Positions 42,759 through 52,120 of a stretch of 64,000 nt of DNA are shown piece after piece. The translations under genes were made by a program, and so were the position numbers. The notes beneath the pieces were generated by a model. The model did not search any database and was not told where the DNA came from. It worked only from the letters and a program-made list of their open reading frames with translations. Numbering within the stretch: the first letter of the stretch is position 1; each line of letters begins with the position of its first letter. Origin of the DNA: Achromobacter mucicolens (GTDB lineage Bacteria; Pseudomonadota; Gammaproteobacteria; Burkholderiales; Burkholderiaceae_B); NCBI RefSeq assembly GCF_902859725.1, contig NZ_CADIJP010000014.1, positions 1-64,000 of the forward strand, read 5' to 3'.

Positions 42759-44183
42759 ATGAAGCTGCGTCTCAAAATCTTGCTGCTCGCGGCAGTGCCG
42801 CTGCTGGTGGCCGTCGCCGCCATCACGGTCGCCGTCTACGTGCAGGGACTGCAATTGGCGCAGCGCGAAAAGCAGGTGGTCGAAACCGCCTGGCTTGCCA
42901 GCAAGGAAGGCGAACTGCGCCACTACGTGAACCTGGCCTACAGCGCTATCGCGCCGCTGCAGGCCGCGGGCGACGACGCCGCCACGCGCCAGCGCGCGCT
43001 TGAACTCCTGGCGCAGATGGAGTTCGGGCACGACGGCTACTTCTTCGTCTACGACCTGAACGGCAGGAATCTGATGCATCCGCGGCAGCCGGAACTGGTC
43101 GGGCAAGACCTCTGGAACCTGCGGGACACCCAGGGTCAGCCGGTCATCCAGAACCTGTTGACGGCAGCGCGGCGCGGCGGACAGCAGGGCGAGGTGGTGC
43201 ATTACCTCTGGGAAAAGCCGTCCACCACCCAGACCGTCGAAAAGCTGGGCTATGTCGTGGTGCTGGAGCGCTGGGGCTGGATGCTGGGCACGGGCATCTA
43301 TCTGGATGACGTGCAGCATGCGCTAGTGCGGATCGACGCCGCGGCGCAGGCCAATATCCGGGACATGTTTGCGTGGGTGGCGGGCATCGCCGCCGTGTCG
43401 ATCCTGGGGGTGGCGGCTTGCGGCCTGGCGCTCAACATCAGCGACCATCGCCAGTCCGACGCCAAGCTGCGCCTGATGGCCCGCCAGATCGTGCGTTCGC
43501 AGGAAGACGAGCGCGCGCGCCTGTCGCGCGAGCTGCACGACGGCATCAGCCAGGTGCTGGTGTCGGTCAAGCTGTCGCTGGAGGCCGCCCGCGAACGCCT
43601 GCGGCAGTCGCACCCGGACGATCCCCGCGTGCTTGCGCACATCGACACGCCGCTGGGCGGCGCGCTGGACCGGCTGAACACGGCGGTCGGCGAAGTCCGC
43701 CGCATCTCGCACAACCTGCGCCCCACCCTGCTGGACGACATGGGCCTGCCCGCGGCGCTGGAGCACCTGGGCCGGGAATTCGCCATCCGCGCCGAGGATG
43801 GCGCGCCGCCGCTGACCGTGGACCTGCATACCGTCGGGCAGCCGGTGAAGCTGCCCGACGCCTACGCGACCGCGCTGTTTCGCGTGACGCAAGAGGCGCT
43901 GACCAACGTGATACGGCACGCGGGAGCCACGCGCGCGGACCTGACGCTGGCGTACTCGGCGCGCGACCTGCGCCTGACCATCAGCGACGACGGCTGCGGC
44001 TTTGACGATGCCGCCGTCCAGCAGGACCCCCATCGCGGCATCGGCCTGCGCAACATGCGCGAACGCATGAGCGCGCTGTCCGGCACCCTGACCTTTCATT
44101 CCACCGCGCAAGGCACGACCTTGCAGGCCTGGCTTCCCCTGCCGCCCGCCGGCTCCCCGCTTTCGACCCCACGCCAAGCATGA
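42759..44183 (+). CDS. Cache-domain sensor histidine kinase (HisKA_3, NarL-system type)
   Basis: 474 residues from ATG 42759. A membrane helix (about 5-27) and an extracellular single Cache domain (FGHDGYFFVYDLNGRNLMHPRQPELVGQDL... WGWMLGTGIYLDDVQ) are followed by a second membrane helix (about 205-225). HisKA_3 carries RELHDGISQVLVSVKLSLEAARE and the HATPase has TQEALTNVIRHAGA, DDGCGFDD and GIGLRNMRERM. Cache domains of this type bind small carboxylates. Being divergent from cstA suggests it senses pyruvate or a related acid. Confidence 0.9.
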   Translation: MKLRLKILLLAAVPLLVAVAAITVAVYVQGLQLAQREKQVVETAWLASKEGELRHYVNLAYSAIAPLQAAGDDAATRQRALELLAQMEFGHDGYFFVYDLNGRNLMHPRQPELVGQDLWNLRDTQGQPVIQNLLTAARRGGQQGEVVHYLWEKPSTTQTVEKLGYVVVLERWGWMLGTGIYLDDVQHALVRIDAAAQANIRDMFAWVAGIAAVSILGVAACGLALNISDHRQSDAKLRLMARQIVRSQEDERARLSRELHDGISQVLVSVKLSLEAARERLRQSHPDDPRVLAHIDTPLGGALDRLNTAVGEVRRISHNLRPTLLDDMGLPAALEHLGREFAIRAEDGAPPLTVDLHTVGQPVKLPDAYATALFRVTQEALTNVIRHAGATRADLTLAYSARDLRLTISDDGCGFDDAAVQQDPHRGIGLRNMRERMSALSGTLTFHSTAQGTTLQAWLPLPPAGSPLSTPRQA

Positions 44184-44836
44184 TCGACAAATCCGACGCT
44201 ATCCGCCTGCTGCTGATCGACGACCATCCCCTGGTGCGAGACGGCCTGCGCCTGCGCCTGGAAACCGTGCCGCAGCTGCGGGTGGTGGGCGAAGCGGGCA
44301 ACGCCGCCGCCGCCCAGGCCTTCCTGGCCGCCTGCATGGCCGAAGACCCGCAGGGCGGCACCCTGCCCCATCTGGCGCTGATGGACCTGAACATGCCCGG
44401 GGTCGGCGGCCTGGAATTGACGGCGTTCCTGCACGAGCGCTATCCGCAGATTGCGGTGCTGGTGCTGTCCATGCACGACAACCCCGAATACATGGTGCAG
44501 GCCGTGAAGGCCGGCGCCCGCGGCTACCTGCTCAAGGACGAACCGGCGCAGGAGATCATCGCCGCCATCGATGCCGTCATGGCCGGCCGCAGCTACTTCA
44601 GCGCCGCGGCGGCGGTGCGGCTGTCGCAAGCCAGCGCGCTGGCGACGCTGCTCACGCAACGCGAGCGCGACGTGCTGCGGCACATCGCGGACGGCCATGC
44701 CAACAAGCAGATCGCCCTGATGCTGGGCTTGTCCGTACGCACGGTCGAAACGCACCGCCTGAATATCAAGCGCAAGCTGGGCATCGACGGCCAGGCCGAA
44801 CTCATCAAGTACGCAGTGGAAAACCGAGGCGTCTGA
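44180..44836 (+). CDS. NarL/LuxR family response regulator
   Basis: 218 residues. Receiver domain with DDH at 14-16 and phosphoacceptor Asp69 in LMDLNMPG, then a LuxR-type helix-turn-helix (LLTQRERDVLRHIADGHANKQIALMLGLSVRTVETHRLNIKRKL). It overlaps the kinase gene by four bases. The probable target is cstA-ybdD. Confidence 0.92.
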   Translation: MIDKSDAIRLLLIDDHPLVRDGLRLRLETVPQLRVVGEAGNAAAAQAFLAACMAEDPQGGTLPHLALMDLNMPGVGGLELTAFLHERYPQIAVLVLSMHDNPEYMVQAVKAGARGYLLKDEPAQEIIAAIDAVMAGRSYFSAAAAVRLSQASALATLLTQRERDVLRHIADGHANKQIALMLGLSVRTVETHRLNIKRKLGIDGQAELIKYAVENRGV

Positions 44837-44983
44837 ATGCCGCAAATACCCCCACGCGCCGCGGGCAAGTGCGCATTCCGACTTGGCCGCTGAGGTAGAC
44901 TTGCGGCACGAACGCATCCCCGATGCCGCCCTGCATCAACCACGCATCACCGCGCGCCAGAGGGCGCGCCGCCAGGAGTCCCC

Positions 44984-45529
44984 ATGTCATTGGAAAAGCA
45001 CTACACCGCCATTCTCGAAGCACTAGGGGAAGATCCGTCCCGCGAGGGGCTGGCCGACACGCCCGCCCGCGCGGCCAAGGCCATGCGTCACCTGTGCCGG
45101 GGCTACGACCAGAACCTGGAAGAGATCGTCAACGGCGCCTTGTTCACCTCGGACACGCGCGAAATCGTCCTGGTCAAGAACATCGAGCTGTACTCGCTGT
45201 GCGAACACCACATGCTGCCCTTCATCGGCAAGGCGCACGTCGCCTACCTGCCGGCCGGCAAGGTCCTGGGCCTGTCCAAGGTCGCGCGCATCGTCGAAAT
45301 GTATGCGCGCCGCCTGCAGATCCAGGAAAACCTCAGCCGCCAGGTGGCTGAAGCCGTGCAAAGCGTCACCGGCGCGGCCGGCGTGGCCGTCGTCATCGAG
45401 GCCCAGCACATGTGCATGATGATGCGCGGCGTCGAAAAGCAGAATTCGTCCATGATTACCTCGGTGATGCTGGGCGAGTTCCATGAAAACCCGTCCACGC
45501 GTGCGGAGTTTCTCAGCCTGATTCGCTGA
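44984..45529 (+). CDS. folE: GTP cyclohydrolase I
   Basis: 181 residues. It converts GTP to dihydroneopterin triphosphate, the first step of folate and pterin synthesis. The zinc site is complete: Cys73 and His76 in [10 protein letters not shown], and Cys144 in QHMCMMMRG. Other markers are [33 protein letters not shown] and FLSLIR at the C terminus. It appears monocistronic, with GCCGCCAGGAGTCCCC upstream of the ATG. Confidence 0.96.
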   Translation: MSLEKHYTAILEALGEDPSREGLADTPARAAKAMRHLCRGYDQNLEEIVNGALFTSDTREIVLVKNIELYSLCEHHMLPFIGKAHVAYLPAGKVLGLSKVARIVEMYARRLQIQENLSRQVAEAVQSVTGAAGVAVVIEAQHMCMMMRGVEKQNSSMITSVMLGEFHENPSTRAEFLSLIR

Positions 45530-45559
45530 ACGGCGATCTCATCCTTTTGGCGCATATCG

Positions 45560-45630
45560 CGGGCCCGCCCGCTGCGACGACGATGCCCATTCGGGCATTG
45601 CCGGCGCAGCCGGCGGGCCCGGCCGCTTTT
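45560..45630 (+). terminator. Possible terminator downstream of folE
   Basis: Arms CGGGCCCGCC (45560-45569) and GGCGGGCCCG (45612-45621) enclose an inner hairpin ATGCCCATTCGGGCAT (45583-45598). GCCGCTTTT follows. The stem is strong but the T run is short. Confidence 0.4.
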
Positions 45631-45651
45631 GGCTCCTACTGATCCGGACAT

Positions 45652-45694
45652 CTGGCCCTAGCGTTCTGGTCCCATCCGGGCAAACTGGCACCAG
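45652..45694 (+). promoter_or_regulatory. Candidate TauR boxes upstream of tauA
   Basis: Three CTGG-led direct repeats: CTGGCCCTAG (45652), CTGGTCCCAT (45666) and CTGGCACCAG (45685). The first matches 8 of 10 positions of the CTGGACYTAA boxes reported for TauR in Rhodobacter capsulatus. A related CTGGTCCTAC lies upstream of tauX. Confidence 0.5.
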
Positions 45695-45740
45695 CAAGCC
45701 GGTCGCGCCGGGGCGCGGCCGTTCTCTCCCGGAGATCTCC

Positions 45741-46769
45741 ATGAACGCGATATACCGCCTGATTCGCCGCTGCACCCTGGCCGGCCTGGCCGCCGCGCTA
45801 CTGGCTGCGCCCGCCTACGCGCAGACCAAACTCGTGGTGGGCTATCAGCTCATCGTCGGGCCTTTCCTGTCCTCGATCGCGGACGGCAGTTTCGACAAGG
45901 CCCTCAAGGAGGCCGGCTACCAGGTGGACTGGCGCCAGTTCACCTCGGGCGGCGACATCTCGACCGCGCTGGCCTCGGGCAACGTGCCGGTGGGCGTGCT
46001 GGGTTCCACGGGCATCACCTCGGCCGCCACGCGCGGCGTGGACATGCAGCTCTTCTGGATCCTGGACAACATCGGCAAATCCGAAGCGCTGGTGGCGCGC
46101 AACGGTTCCGGTATCAACAGCACGGCCGACCTGAAAGGCAAGCGTGTCGCCACGCCGTTCGTGTCGACGTCGCACTTTCACCTGCTGGTCGGGCTTGAGC
46201 AGGTCTGGAAGGTGCCGCCCCGCGACGTGCGCATCCTGAACATGCAGCCGCCGCAGATCGTGGCCGCCTGGCAGCGTGGCGACATCGACGCCGCCTACGT
46301 GTGGCCGCCCGCCCTGACCGAGATCGCAAAGACCGGCAAGATCATCGCCGACTCCGAACAGATCGGCGCGGCCAGCGTGCCGACGTTCGACGGCATCGTC
46401 GTGGACAAGGCCTGGGCGCAGAAGAATCCGAAGTTCATGGCTGCCTTTACCGGCGTGCTGGCCAAGTCGTATGCCGACTACCGTGCCAACAGCGCCAAGT
46501 GGACGGCCGACTCGCCGCAGGTCAAGGGCATCGTCAAGCTCATCGGCGGCAAGCCGGAAGACATCGTCGAGGCGCTGGGCCTTCTGGTGTTCCCGACCGT
46601 GGAAGAGCAGGCGTCCAAGACCTGGCTCGGCGGCGGCAAGGACTCGGGCGCGGCGCGCGCCTTCGCGGCCAGCGCTAAGTTCCTGAAGGACCAGAAGCAG
46701 ATCGACAAGGCGCTGGACGACTACAGTCCGTTCGTCACCGACCAGTACGCGAAGGCGGCGGCCAAGTAA
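45741..46769 (+). CDS. tauA: Taurine ABC transporter substrate-binding protein
   Basis: 342 residues with a signal peptide ending AYAQ (about 1-28). The periplasmic binding fold has [59 protein letters not shown] and [35 protein letters not shown], the TauA pattern. The ATG is preceded by CCGGAGATCTCC. It heads tauABC; the operon also contains or abuts a MocR-type regulator. Confidence 0.93.
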   Translation: MNAIYRLIRRCTLAGLAAALLAAPAYAQTKLVVGYQLIVGPFLSSIADGSFDKALKEAGYQVDWRQFTSGGDISTALASGNVPVGVLGSTGITSAATRGVDMQLFWILDNIGKSEALVARNGSGINSTADLKGKRVATPFVSTSHFHLLVGLEQVWKVPPRDVRILNMQPPQIVAAWQRGDIDAAYVWPPALTEIAKTGKIIADSEQIGAASVPTFDGIVVDKAWAQKNPKFMAAFTGVLAKSYADYRANSAKWTADSPQVKGIVKLIGGKPEDIVEALGLLVFPTVEEQASKTWLGGGKDSGAARAFAASAKFLKDQKQIDKALDDYSPFVTDQYAKAAAK

Positions 46770-46864
46770 TCACCCCGCCCGGCCGGCGCCACCCCGGCGC
46801 CGGCTGCCGCGACAGGGCGGACCCGGCAGCCGCCGGCCCGGCCACAACGACCAGGGGGAGCAGC

Positions 46865-47701
46865 ATGACCATGCAGCAGTCCACATCCGCCGCGCAGCGC
46901 CTGTGCGCCGAAGGCGTCAGCGTCACCTACCCCGGCCTGCACGACAGCGGCCCGGTGATCGCGCTGCACGACGTCAACCTGACCATCCAGCCGGGCGAAT
47001 TCGTCGTCGCACTCGGCGCGTCGGGCTGCGGCAAGACCACCTTGCTCAGCCTGCTGGCGGGATTCCTGTCGCCGACCGAGGGCGAGATCACGCTGGGGGG
47101 CAAGCCCATCGTCGGCCCGGGCGCAGACCGCGGCGTGGTGTTCCAGAAGCACGCACTGCTGCCCTGGCTGAACGTGCTGGAAAACACCGAATTTGGCCTG
47201 AAGCTGCAAGGCGTGGACAAGGAAACCCGCCGCGCCCGCGCCCGCCGAAACCTGGAACTGGTGGGCCTGCAGGACTTTCACCGCCACATGATCTACCAAC
47301 TGTCGGGCGGCATGCAGCAGCGCGTGGGGATTGCGCGCGCGCTGACCTGCAACCCCGCCATGCTGCTGATGGACGAGCCCATGGCCGCGCTGGACGCGCT
47401 GACCCGGGAAACCATCCAGGAACTGCTGCTGGACATCTGGCGGCAGACCAACAAGATGTTTTTCTTCATCACCCACAGCGTGGAAGAAGCGCTCTTCCTG
47501 GGATCGCGGCTGATCGTCATGTCGCCGCGCCCGGGCCGGATCACGCACACGTTCGAGCCGGCGTTCAACCGGCGCTACCTGGAGACCCGCGATGGCCGTG
47601 GCATCAAATCCAGTCCCGACTTCATCGCCATGCGCGAACAAGTCCTCGGCATCATCTACGGGGACGAGCGCGCCGCCGCCCCGCACGCCCTCCATGCCTA
47701 A
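46865..47701 (+). CDS. tauB: Taurine ABC transporter ATP-binding protein
   Basis: 278 residues. Walker [13 protein letters not shown]-loop FQKHALLPW, signature [15 protein letters not shown], Walker [13 protein letters not shown] and the switch histidine in [13 protein letters not shown]. The phrase [26 protein letters not shown] is typical of TauB/SsuB. The ATG is preceded by AGGGGGAGCAGC. It overlaps tauC by eight bases. Confidence 0.93.
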   Translation: MTMQQSTSAAQRLCAEGVSVTYPGLHDSGPVIALHDVNLTIQPGEFVVALGASGCGKTTLLSLLAGFLSPTEGEITLGGKPIVGPGADRGVVFQKHALLPWLNVLENTEFGLKLQGVDKETRRARARRNLELVGLQDFHRHMIYQLSGGMQQRVGIARALTCNPAMLLMDEPMAALDALTRETIQELLLDIWRQTNKMFFFITHSVEEALFLGSRLIVMSPRPGRITHTFEPAFNRRYLETRDGRGIKSSPDFIAMREQVLGIIYGDERAAAPHALHA

Positions 47702-48521
47702 GCGGCGCACCGGCCACACGCCCGCCGCGCCGGGCAAGGTCTACGGGGCGCCGGGCGCAGGCTACAGCGGGCACATCAGTCTCCTGACCAGCCTGGCGCT
47801 GCTCGCGCTGTGGTTCCTGGTGACCAGCGCAGGCTGGGTGCGGCCGCTGTTCCTGCCCTCGCCCATCGCCGTGTACGACAAGTTCGTCTTTGCCATGACC
47901 GAGGGCGTGGCCAACTCCACGCTGACCGAGCATGCGCTCGCCAGCCTGTGCCGCGTGTTCGGCGCGTTCTTCCTGGCCTGCGTCACCGCGATCCCGGTCG
48001 GCATCCTGATGGGCGTGAACCGGTACGCGCGCGGCGTCTTCGATCCGCCCATCGAGTTCTACCGACCGCTGCCGCCGCTGGCTTACCTGCCGCTCATCAT
48101 CATCTGGTTCGGCATCGGCGAGTTTCCGAAGATCCTCTTGATCTACCTTGCGATCTTCGCGCCCATGGCGATCGCCGCGCGAGCCGGTGTGCGCTCGGTG
48201 TCCATCGAACAGATTCACGCGGCCTACGCCATGGGCGGGACCAGCCGCCAGATCGTCTGGCACGTGATCCTGAAGGCGGCGATGCCCGAGATCTTTACCG
48301 GCATGCGCATCGGCATCGGGGTGGGCTGGACGACGCTGGTGGCCGCCGAGATGGTGGCGGCCGACCGGGGCCTGGGCTTCATGGTGCTGAACGCCGCGCA
48401 GTTCCTGGCCAGCGACACGGTCATCATGGGCATCATCGTCATCGGCCTTTTCGCATTCGCATTCGACCTGCTGGTGCGCTACCTTGAACGCTTCGCCATC
48501 CCGTGGAAGGGACGCATCTGA
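47694..48521 (+). CDS. tauC: Taurine ABC transporter permease
   Basis: 275 residues from ATG 47694, overlapping the tauB stop by 8 bases. Six membrane helices; the binding-protein-dependent permease loop is at [47 protein letters not shown]. It opens with [29 protein letters not shown], typical of TauC. A 102-base upstream open extension inside tauB is not used. Confidence 0.93.
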   Translation: MPKRRTGHTPAAPGKVYGAPGAGYSGHISLLTSLALLALWFLVTSAGWVRPLFLPSPIAVYDKFVFAMTEGVANSTLTEHALASLCRVFGAFFLACVTAIPVGILMGVNRYARGVFDPPIEFYRPLPPLAYLPLIIIWFGIGEFPKILLIYLAIFAPMAIAARAGVRSVSIEQIHAAYAMGGTSRQIVWHVILKAAMPEIFTGMRIGIGVGWTTLVAAEMVAADRGLGFMVLNAAQFLASDTVIMGIIVIGLFAFAFDLLVRYLERFAIPWKGRI

Positions 48522-48632
48522 CAGGGCAATCCCGCATTCCTTCCCCCATCCGGCTCCTTTATTCTGAGACTCGGACCCACCGGGCGCCGCAGCGCCGCGC
48601 CCGGCCGTGCCGAGAGTCAAAAGGAGCCAGCC

Positions 48633-50177
48633 ATGTCCAGCCAGGCCTCGATGCTCAAGCCTGTGTTGTGGGAACGCCTGTTCGAAAAAGCCAGCGCGCC
48701 CAACCTCAGCCTGCAGGGGCGCGTGCGCCAGATGCTGGTGTCGGCGATCCTCAGCGGCCACCTGCCGCCCGGCATGCCCGTGCCGTCCAGCCGCTACCTG
48801 GCCGACCAGTTGCGCATCGCGCGCAACACCGTCGTGTTTGCGTACCAGCAGCTGGTGTGCGAAGGCTATCTGGTCTCGCGCGAACGCAGCGGCCATTTCG
48901 TCAGCGATACCGTCATGGAGGGCCACTCGGGCCCCGCCGCCGACGCCACGCCCGCGCAACCCGCCCATGCCGGCGGCGTGCGCTGGGACGAACGCCTGCG
49001 TTTTCGCCCCACGCGGCAGCGCAACATCACCAAGCCGCGTGATTGGCAGAAGCAGCCCTATCCTTTTGTCTACGGGCAGTTCGACCAGGACCTTTTCCCC
49101 ACCGCCGAATGGCGCGAGTGCTGCATCAAGGCGCTGTCGGTGCTGGACATCCGTAGTTGGGCGCCGGACCTCATCACGCACGACGACCCTGCGCTCATCG
49201 AACAGATCCGCACGCAGGTGCTGCCGCGCCGCGGCGTGTGGGCGGACGCCGAAGAGATCGTCATCACGGTTGGCGCGCAGCACGCGCTTTATCTGCTTGC
49301 CGACCTGCTGGTGAACGAAGACACGGTGGTCGGCATGGAAGACCCAGGCTATCCGGACGCGCGCAATATCTTTGCCAGCCACACCCGCCACCTGCTGCCG
49401 CTGCCCGTGGACGAACAGGGTCTGCGCACCGGCACGCAGCTACTGGGATGCGACTACCTGTTCGTCACGCCCGGCCATCAGTGCCCCACCACCGTCACGC
49501 TGTCGATGGAGCGTCGCGCGGCCCTCCTGGCGCTGGCGCGGCAGGCCGACAGCCTCATCATCGAAGACGACTTCGAAAGCGAAAGCCGCTGGGGCGAAGG
49601 CGCGATCCCCGCGTTAAAGAGCCTGGACCGCGACGGGCGTGTGATCTATGTGGGAAGCCTTGCCAAATCGTTCGCGCCGGGGTTGCGCATCGGCTACATC
49701 GTCGCGCCGCGCGAGCTGGCGGCCGAGCTGCGCGCGCTGCGCCGCCTGATGCTGCGCCACCCGTCGGCGTATATCCAGCGCGCGTTCTCGCTGTTCATCT
49801 CGCTGGGGCACCACCATTCGCTGCTGCGGCGCCAGTCGCAGGCTTACCAGAAGCGTGGGGCCGAGCTGGCGCAGGCGCTGGCGCGGCACCTGCCGGACTT
49901 CACGGTCATCCCCATCACCGGATCGTCGTCGTGCTGGCTGCAGGGACCTCCGTGGCTCAATGCCGTGGCGCTGTCCGAAGCCGCGCTGGCCGAAGGCGTG
50001 GTGGTCGAGCCGGGCGACGTGTTCTTCATGGACGGCGCAAACGCGCCCCGCAACTTCCTGCGCGTGGGGTTCACGTCGATCCGTCCCGAACACATCGAGC
50101 CGGGCATCGCCCGGCTGGCCAAGGTGGTCGACGCACAGCGCCGCGCGGCGCAGGACGTGGTGCTTGACGGTGTGTGA
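48633..50177 (+). CDS. MocR/GntR-aminotransferase fusion regulator, TauR-like
   Basis: 514 residues. An N-terminal GntR winged helix (about 25-95, with PSSRYLADQLRIARNTVVFAYQQLVCEGYL) is joined to a fold-type I aminotransferase domain (about 140-510). Lys345 in VGSLAKSFAPGLRIGY is the PLP-binding lysine. MocR-type TauR activates taurine genes after taurine reacts with bound PLP. Position after tauABC and convergent with tauY supports the same role. RBS AAAAGGAGCC precedes the ATG. Confidence 0.85.
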   Translation: MSSQASMLKPVLWERLFEKASAPNLSLQGRVRQMLVSAILSGHLPPGMPVPSSRYLADQLRIARNTVVFAYQQLVCEGYLVSRERSGHFVSDTVMEGHSGPAADATPAQPAHAGGVRWDERLRFRPTRQRNITKPRDWQKQPYPFVYGQFDQDLFPTAEWRECCIKALSVLDIRSWAPDLITHDDPALIEQIRTQVLPRRGVWADAEEIVITVGAQHALYLLADLLVNEDTVVGMEDPGYPDARNIFASHTRHLLPLPVDEQGLRTGTQLLGCDYLFVTPGHQCPTTVTLSMERRAALLALARQADSLIIEDDFESESRWGEGAIPALKSLDRDGRVIYVGSLAKSFAPGLRIGYIVAPRELAAELRALRRLMLRHPSAYIQRAFSLFISLGHHHSLLRRQSQAYQKRGAELAQALARHLPDFTVIPITGSSSCWLQGPPWLNAVALSEAALAEGVVVEPGDVFFMDGANAPRNFLRVGFTSIRPEHIEPGIARLAKVVDAQRRAAQDVVLDGV

Positions 50178-50190
50178 CGCCTTCACACCG

Positions 50191-51606
50191 TTAGAGCAGT
50201 TCGTCGCGCAGGTAGTACCACCGGTACAACAACCCCTGTCCGATGCGGCGGAACGGCGCGAACAGGTGGCCTGGCAACGGCGTGTCGTAGATCGGCAGGT
50301 TCCAGGCAATGCCGTCCTTGCCCATCATGCGTTGCGCCAGCCGCCTGCCGGCGTGGGCCGAGAAGGCCACGCCATTGCCGCCGTAGCCGAAGGCGTAATA
50401 CACCTGCTGCGCGGGATCGGGTTGTGTCACGCGCGGCATCATGTCGTGGCTGACGTCGACCCAGCCCCACCACGAGTAGGCCACGTCCACGCCGCGCAGC
50501 GCAGGGAATTTGCGCGCCAGGCCTTCGCGCAGCAGCGCCAGGTGCCGGGGGTTCTCGGCGTCCGCGCCGCGCAGCGCGCTACGGCTGCCGATCTGCATGC
50601 GGCCGTCGGGCAGCAGGCGGTAGTAAAAGCGCAGCGTGCGCGTGTCGGTGATGAACACCGTGCTCTTCAGTCCCGCCGCCTCGCGTTCGGCCGGCGAGAG
50701 CTCGCGCGTGACCATGGAGTTGGACAGCACCGGCATGATGCGATTGTCCAGCAGCCGGTTGACGCCCTGCGCGGTGTAGCCGCCGGTGGCGAACGCCACG
50801 CGGCGGGCGCGCACCGTGCCGCCGGGGGTCTGCAGCCGGTACACGCCGTTTTCCACGCGCCAGCCCAGCACGGGGCTGGACGGATGGATGCGCACGCCCA
50901 GCGCCCGCGCCTGCCGCAGATAGCCGTAAGCAAGCTTGAGCGGGTGCACGCCGACACCATCGGGCTCGTGCATGGCGCCCACGGCCTCGCGATCGTCCAC
51001 GTAGCGTTCGCGCAATTCGGCGCGGCTAAGCATCTTCGTGTCGTAGCCAAAGACGTCGCGCATCACGCGCGCTTCGTTCTGCAGGAAGGCCATCTTTTTC
51101 TGGCGATGCGCCGTGTACAGATGCCCGCCGGGTTGCGCATCGCAATCCACCTGCGCCACCAGGCTCTTCCAGTACTCGAATCCTTCGCGAATCTCGGCAT
51201 CCAGGCGCTTGGCGGTGTCCAGTCCCCAGCGTTCGATCCACTGCGAGCGGTACAAGCGTCCGGACGCGTTCTGGCCCTGTCCGCCATTGCGGCTGGTGCA
51301 GCCCCAGACCGCGCGGTTGGCTTCCAGCACGACCGCCTTCACGCCGAAATCGCGCGCCAGCGCCAGCGCGGCCGACAGTCCTGTGAAGCCCGAGCCGACG
51401 ATCACCACGTCGGCGTCCACGTCGCCGTTGATGGGACCATCGTCCTCGGGCGGGGCGCCGGCCGTGGCCACCCAGTAGGTCGGCGCATAGTCCTGGCCCT
51501 GGCCGGGCGGGGACACCAACGGATCGTAGGCCGGGTTGTAGGCGTTGAGGGCGGCGCCGAACGCGGGCGCCGGGCGGGAAATTCCGGCCGACATTTGCGT
51601 ATCCAT
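50191..51606 (-). CDS. tauY: FAD-dependent taurine dehydrogenase large subunit
   Basis: 471 residues from ATG 51606. The FAD site GSGFTG (71-76) in VVIVGSGFTGLSAALAL and the DadA-type pattern GCTSRNGGQGQNASG, RRVAFATGGYT and YYAFGYGGNGVAFS mark a D-amino-acid dehydrogenase-like flavoprotein. With the SnoaL-like tauX eight bases upstream and tauABC/xsc/pta in the same island, it is best read as TauY. This enzyme oxidatively deaminates taurine to sulfoacetaldehyde and ammonia. Confidence 0.85.
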   Translation of the reverse strand: MDTQMSAGISRPAPAFGAALNAYNPAYDPLVSPPGQGQDYAPTYWVATAGAPPEDDGPINGDVDADVVIVGSGFTGLSAALALARDFGVKAVVLEANRAVWGCTSRNGGQGQNASGRLYRSQWIERWGLDTAKRLDAEIREGFEYWKSLVAQVDCDAQPGGHLYTAHRQKKMAFLQNEARVMRDVFGYDTKMLSRAELRERYVDDREAVGAMHEPDGVGVHPLKLAYGYLRQARALGVRIHPSSPVLGWRVENGVYRLQTPGGTVRARRVAFATGGYTAQGVNRLLDNRIMPVLSNSMVTRELSPAEREAAGLKSTVFITDTRTLRFYYRLLPDGRMQIGSRSALRGADAENPRHLALLREGLARKFPALRGVDVAYSWWGWVDVSHDMMPRVTQPDPAQQVYYAFGYGGNGVAFSAHAGRRLAQRMMGKDGIAWNLPIYDTPLPGHLFAPFRRIGQGLLYRWYYLRDELL

Positions 51607-51614
51607 GACGGAAT

Positions 51615-52007
51615 CTAGGCCTTTGCCGGCAAGGCCGGACGCTGCTTGCGAAAGGCGTTCTTCACCTGGATCTTGCCGTCCTTGAAGGTGAACACGTCGA
51701 CCATGTCGGCCTCCACCCGCGAGCCGTCCGCCGCCGTGCCGCAAAACGTGGACTCGGACACGCCGCGGTCGCCGGCCACCCAGTGCCGTCCGTTCTCCCA
51801 TTGCGCGTCCGGAAAGTTCTTCCAGGCCGCGGCAAAGGCCGCGCGCACCGCCTCCGGACCCGCGTGACGGCTGCCGTATTGCTCCGGGCCGCCCACGGTC
51901 TCGAACACGCAGTCTTCGCTCATGAACGACATCAAGGCGTCGATATCGTGCCGGTTCCAGGCGGCCGCAAACTCGGCCAGCATTTCCACGGTGACGGACT
52001 TTTGCAT
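51615..52007 (-). CDS. tauX: Taurine dehydrogenase small subunit (SnoaL/NTF2 fold)
   Basis: 130 residues forming a single NTF2-like domain: LAEFAAAWNRHDIDALMSFMSEDCVFETVGG, HAGPEAVRAAFAAAWKNFPDAQWEN and DMVDVFTFKDGKIQVKNAFRKQRP. TauX of known taurine dehydrogenases has this fold. It ends eight bases before tauY and lacks a signal peptide. A CTGGTCCTAC motif lies about 80 bases upstream on its strand. Confidence 0.82.
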   Translation of the reverse strand: MQKSVTVEMLAEFAAAWNRHDIDALMSFMSEDCVFETVGGPEQYGSRHAGPEAVRAAFAAAWKNFPDAQWENGRHWVAGDRGVSESTFCGTAADGSRVEADMVDVFTFKDGKIQVKNAFRKQRPALPAKA

Positions 52008-52085
52008 TGCCTACCCTCCTTCTCTGGCGCGGCGCGAGATGCGTCCACGCTGAACCATCAAGGTACGTGCGGGCCATGCACGGGG

Positions 52086-52095
52086 GTAGGACCAG
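52086..52095 (-). promoter_or_regulatory. Candidate TauR box upstream of tauX
   Basis: On the minus strand the site reads CTGGTCCTAC, matching 8 of 10 positions of the published CTGGACYTAA box and resembling the boxes before tauA. A second CTGG (CTGGTGCAAG) lies 23 bases upstream on the minus strand. It falls in the 113-base gap between the GTPase gene and tauX. Confidence 0.45.
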
Positions 52096-52120
52096 ACCCG
52101 GGGAATCGCTTGCACCAGAA

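Noticed and set aside
47652-49391. 579-residue open frame on the minus strand
   Set aside because: Antisense to tauC and the MocR gene, which have clear homology.
49855-51618. 587-residue open frame on the plus strand
   Set aside because: Overlaps the MocR end and is antisense to tauY; no domain.
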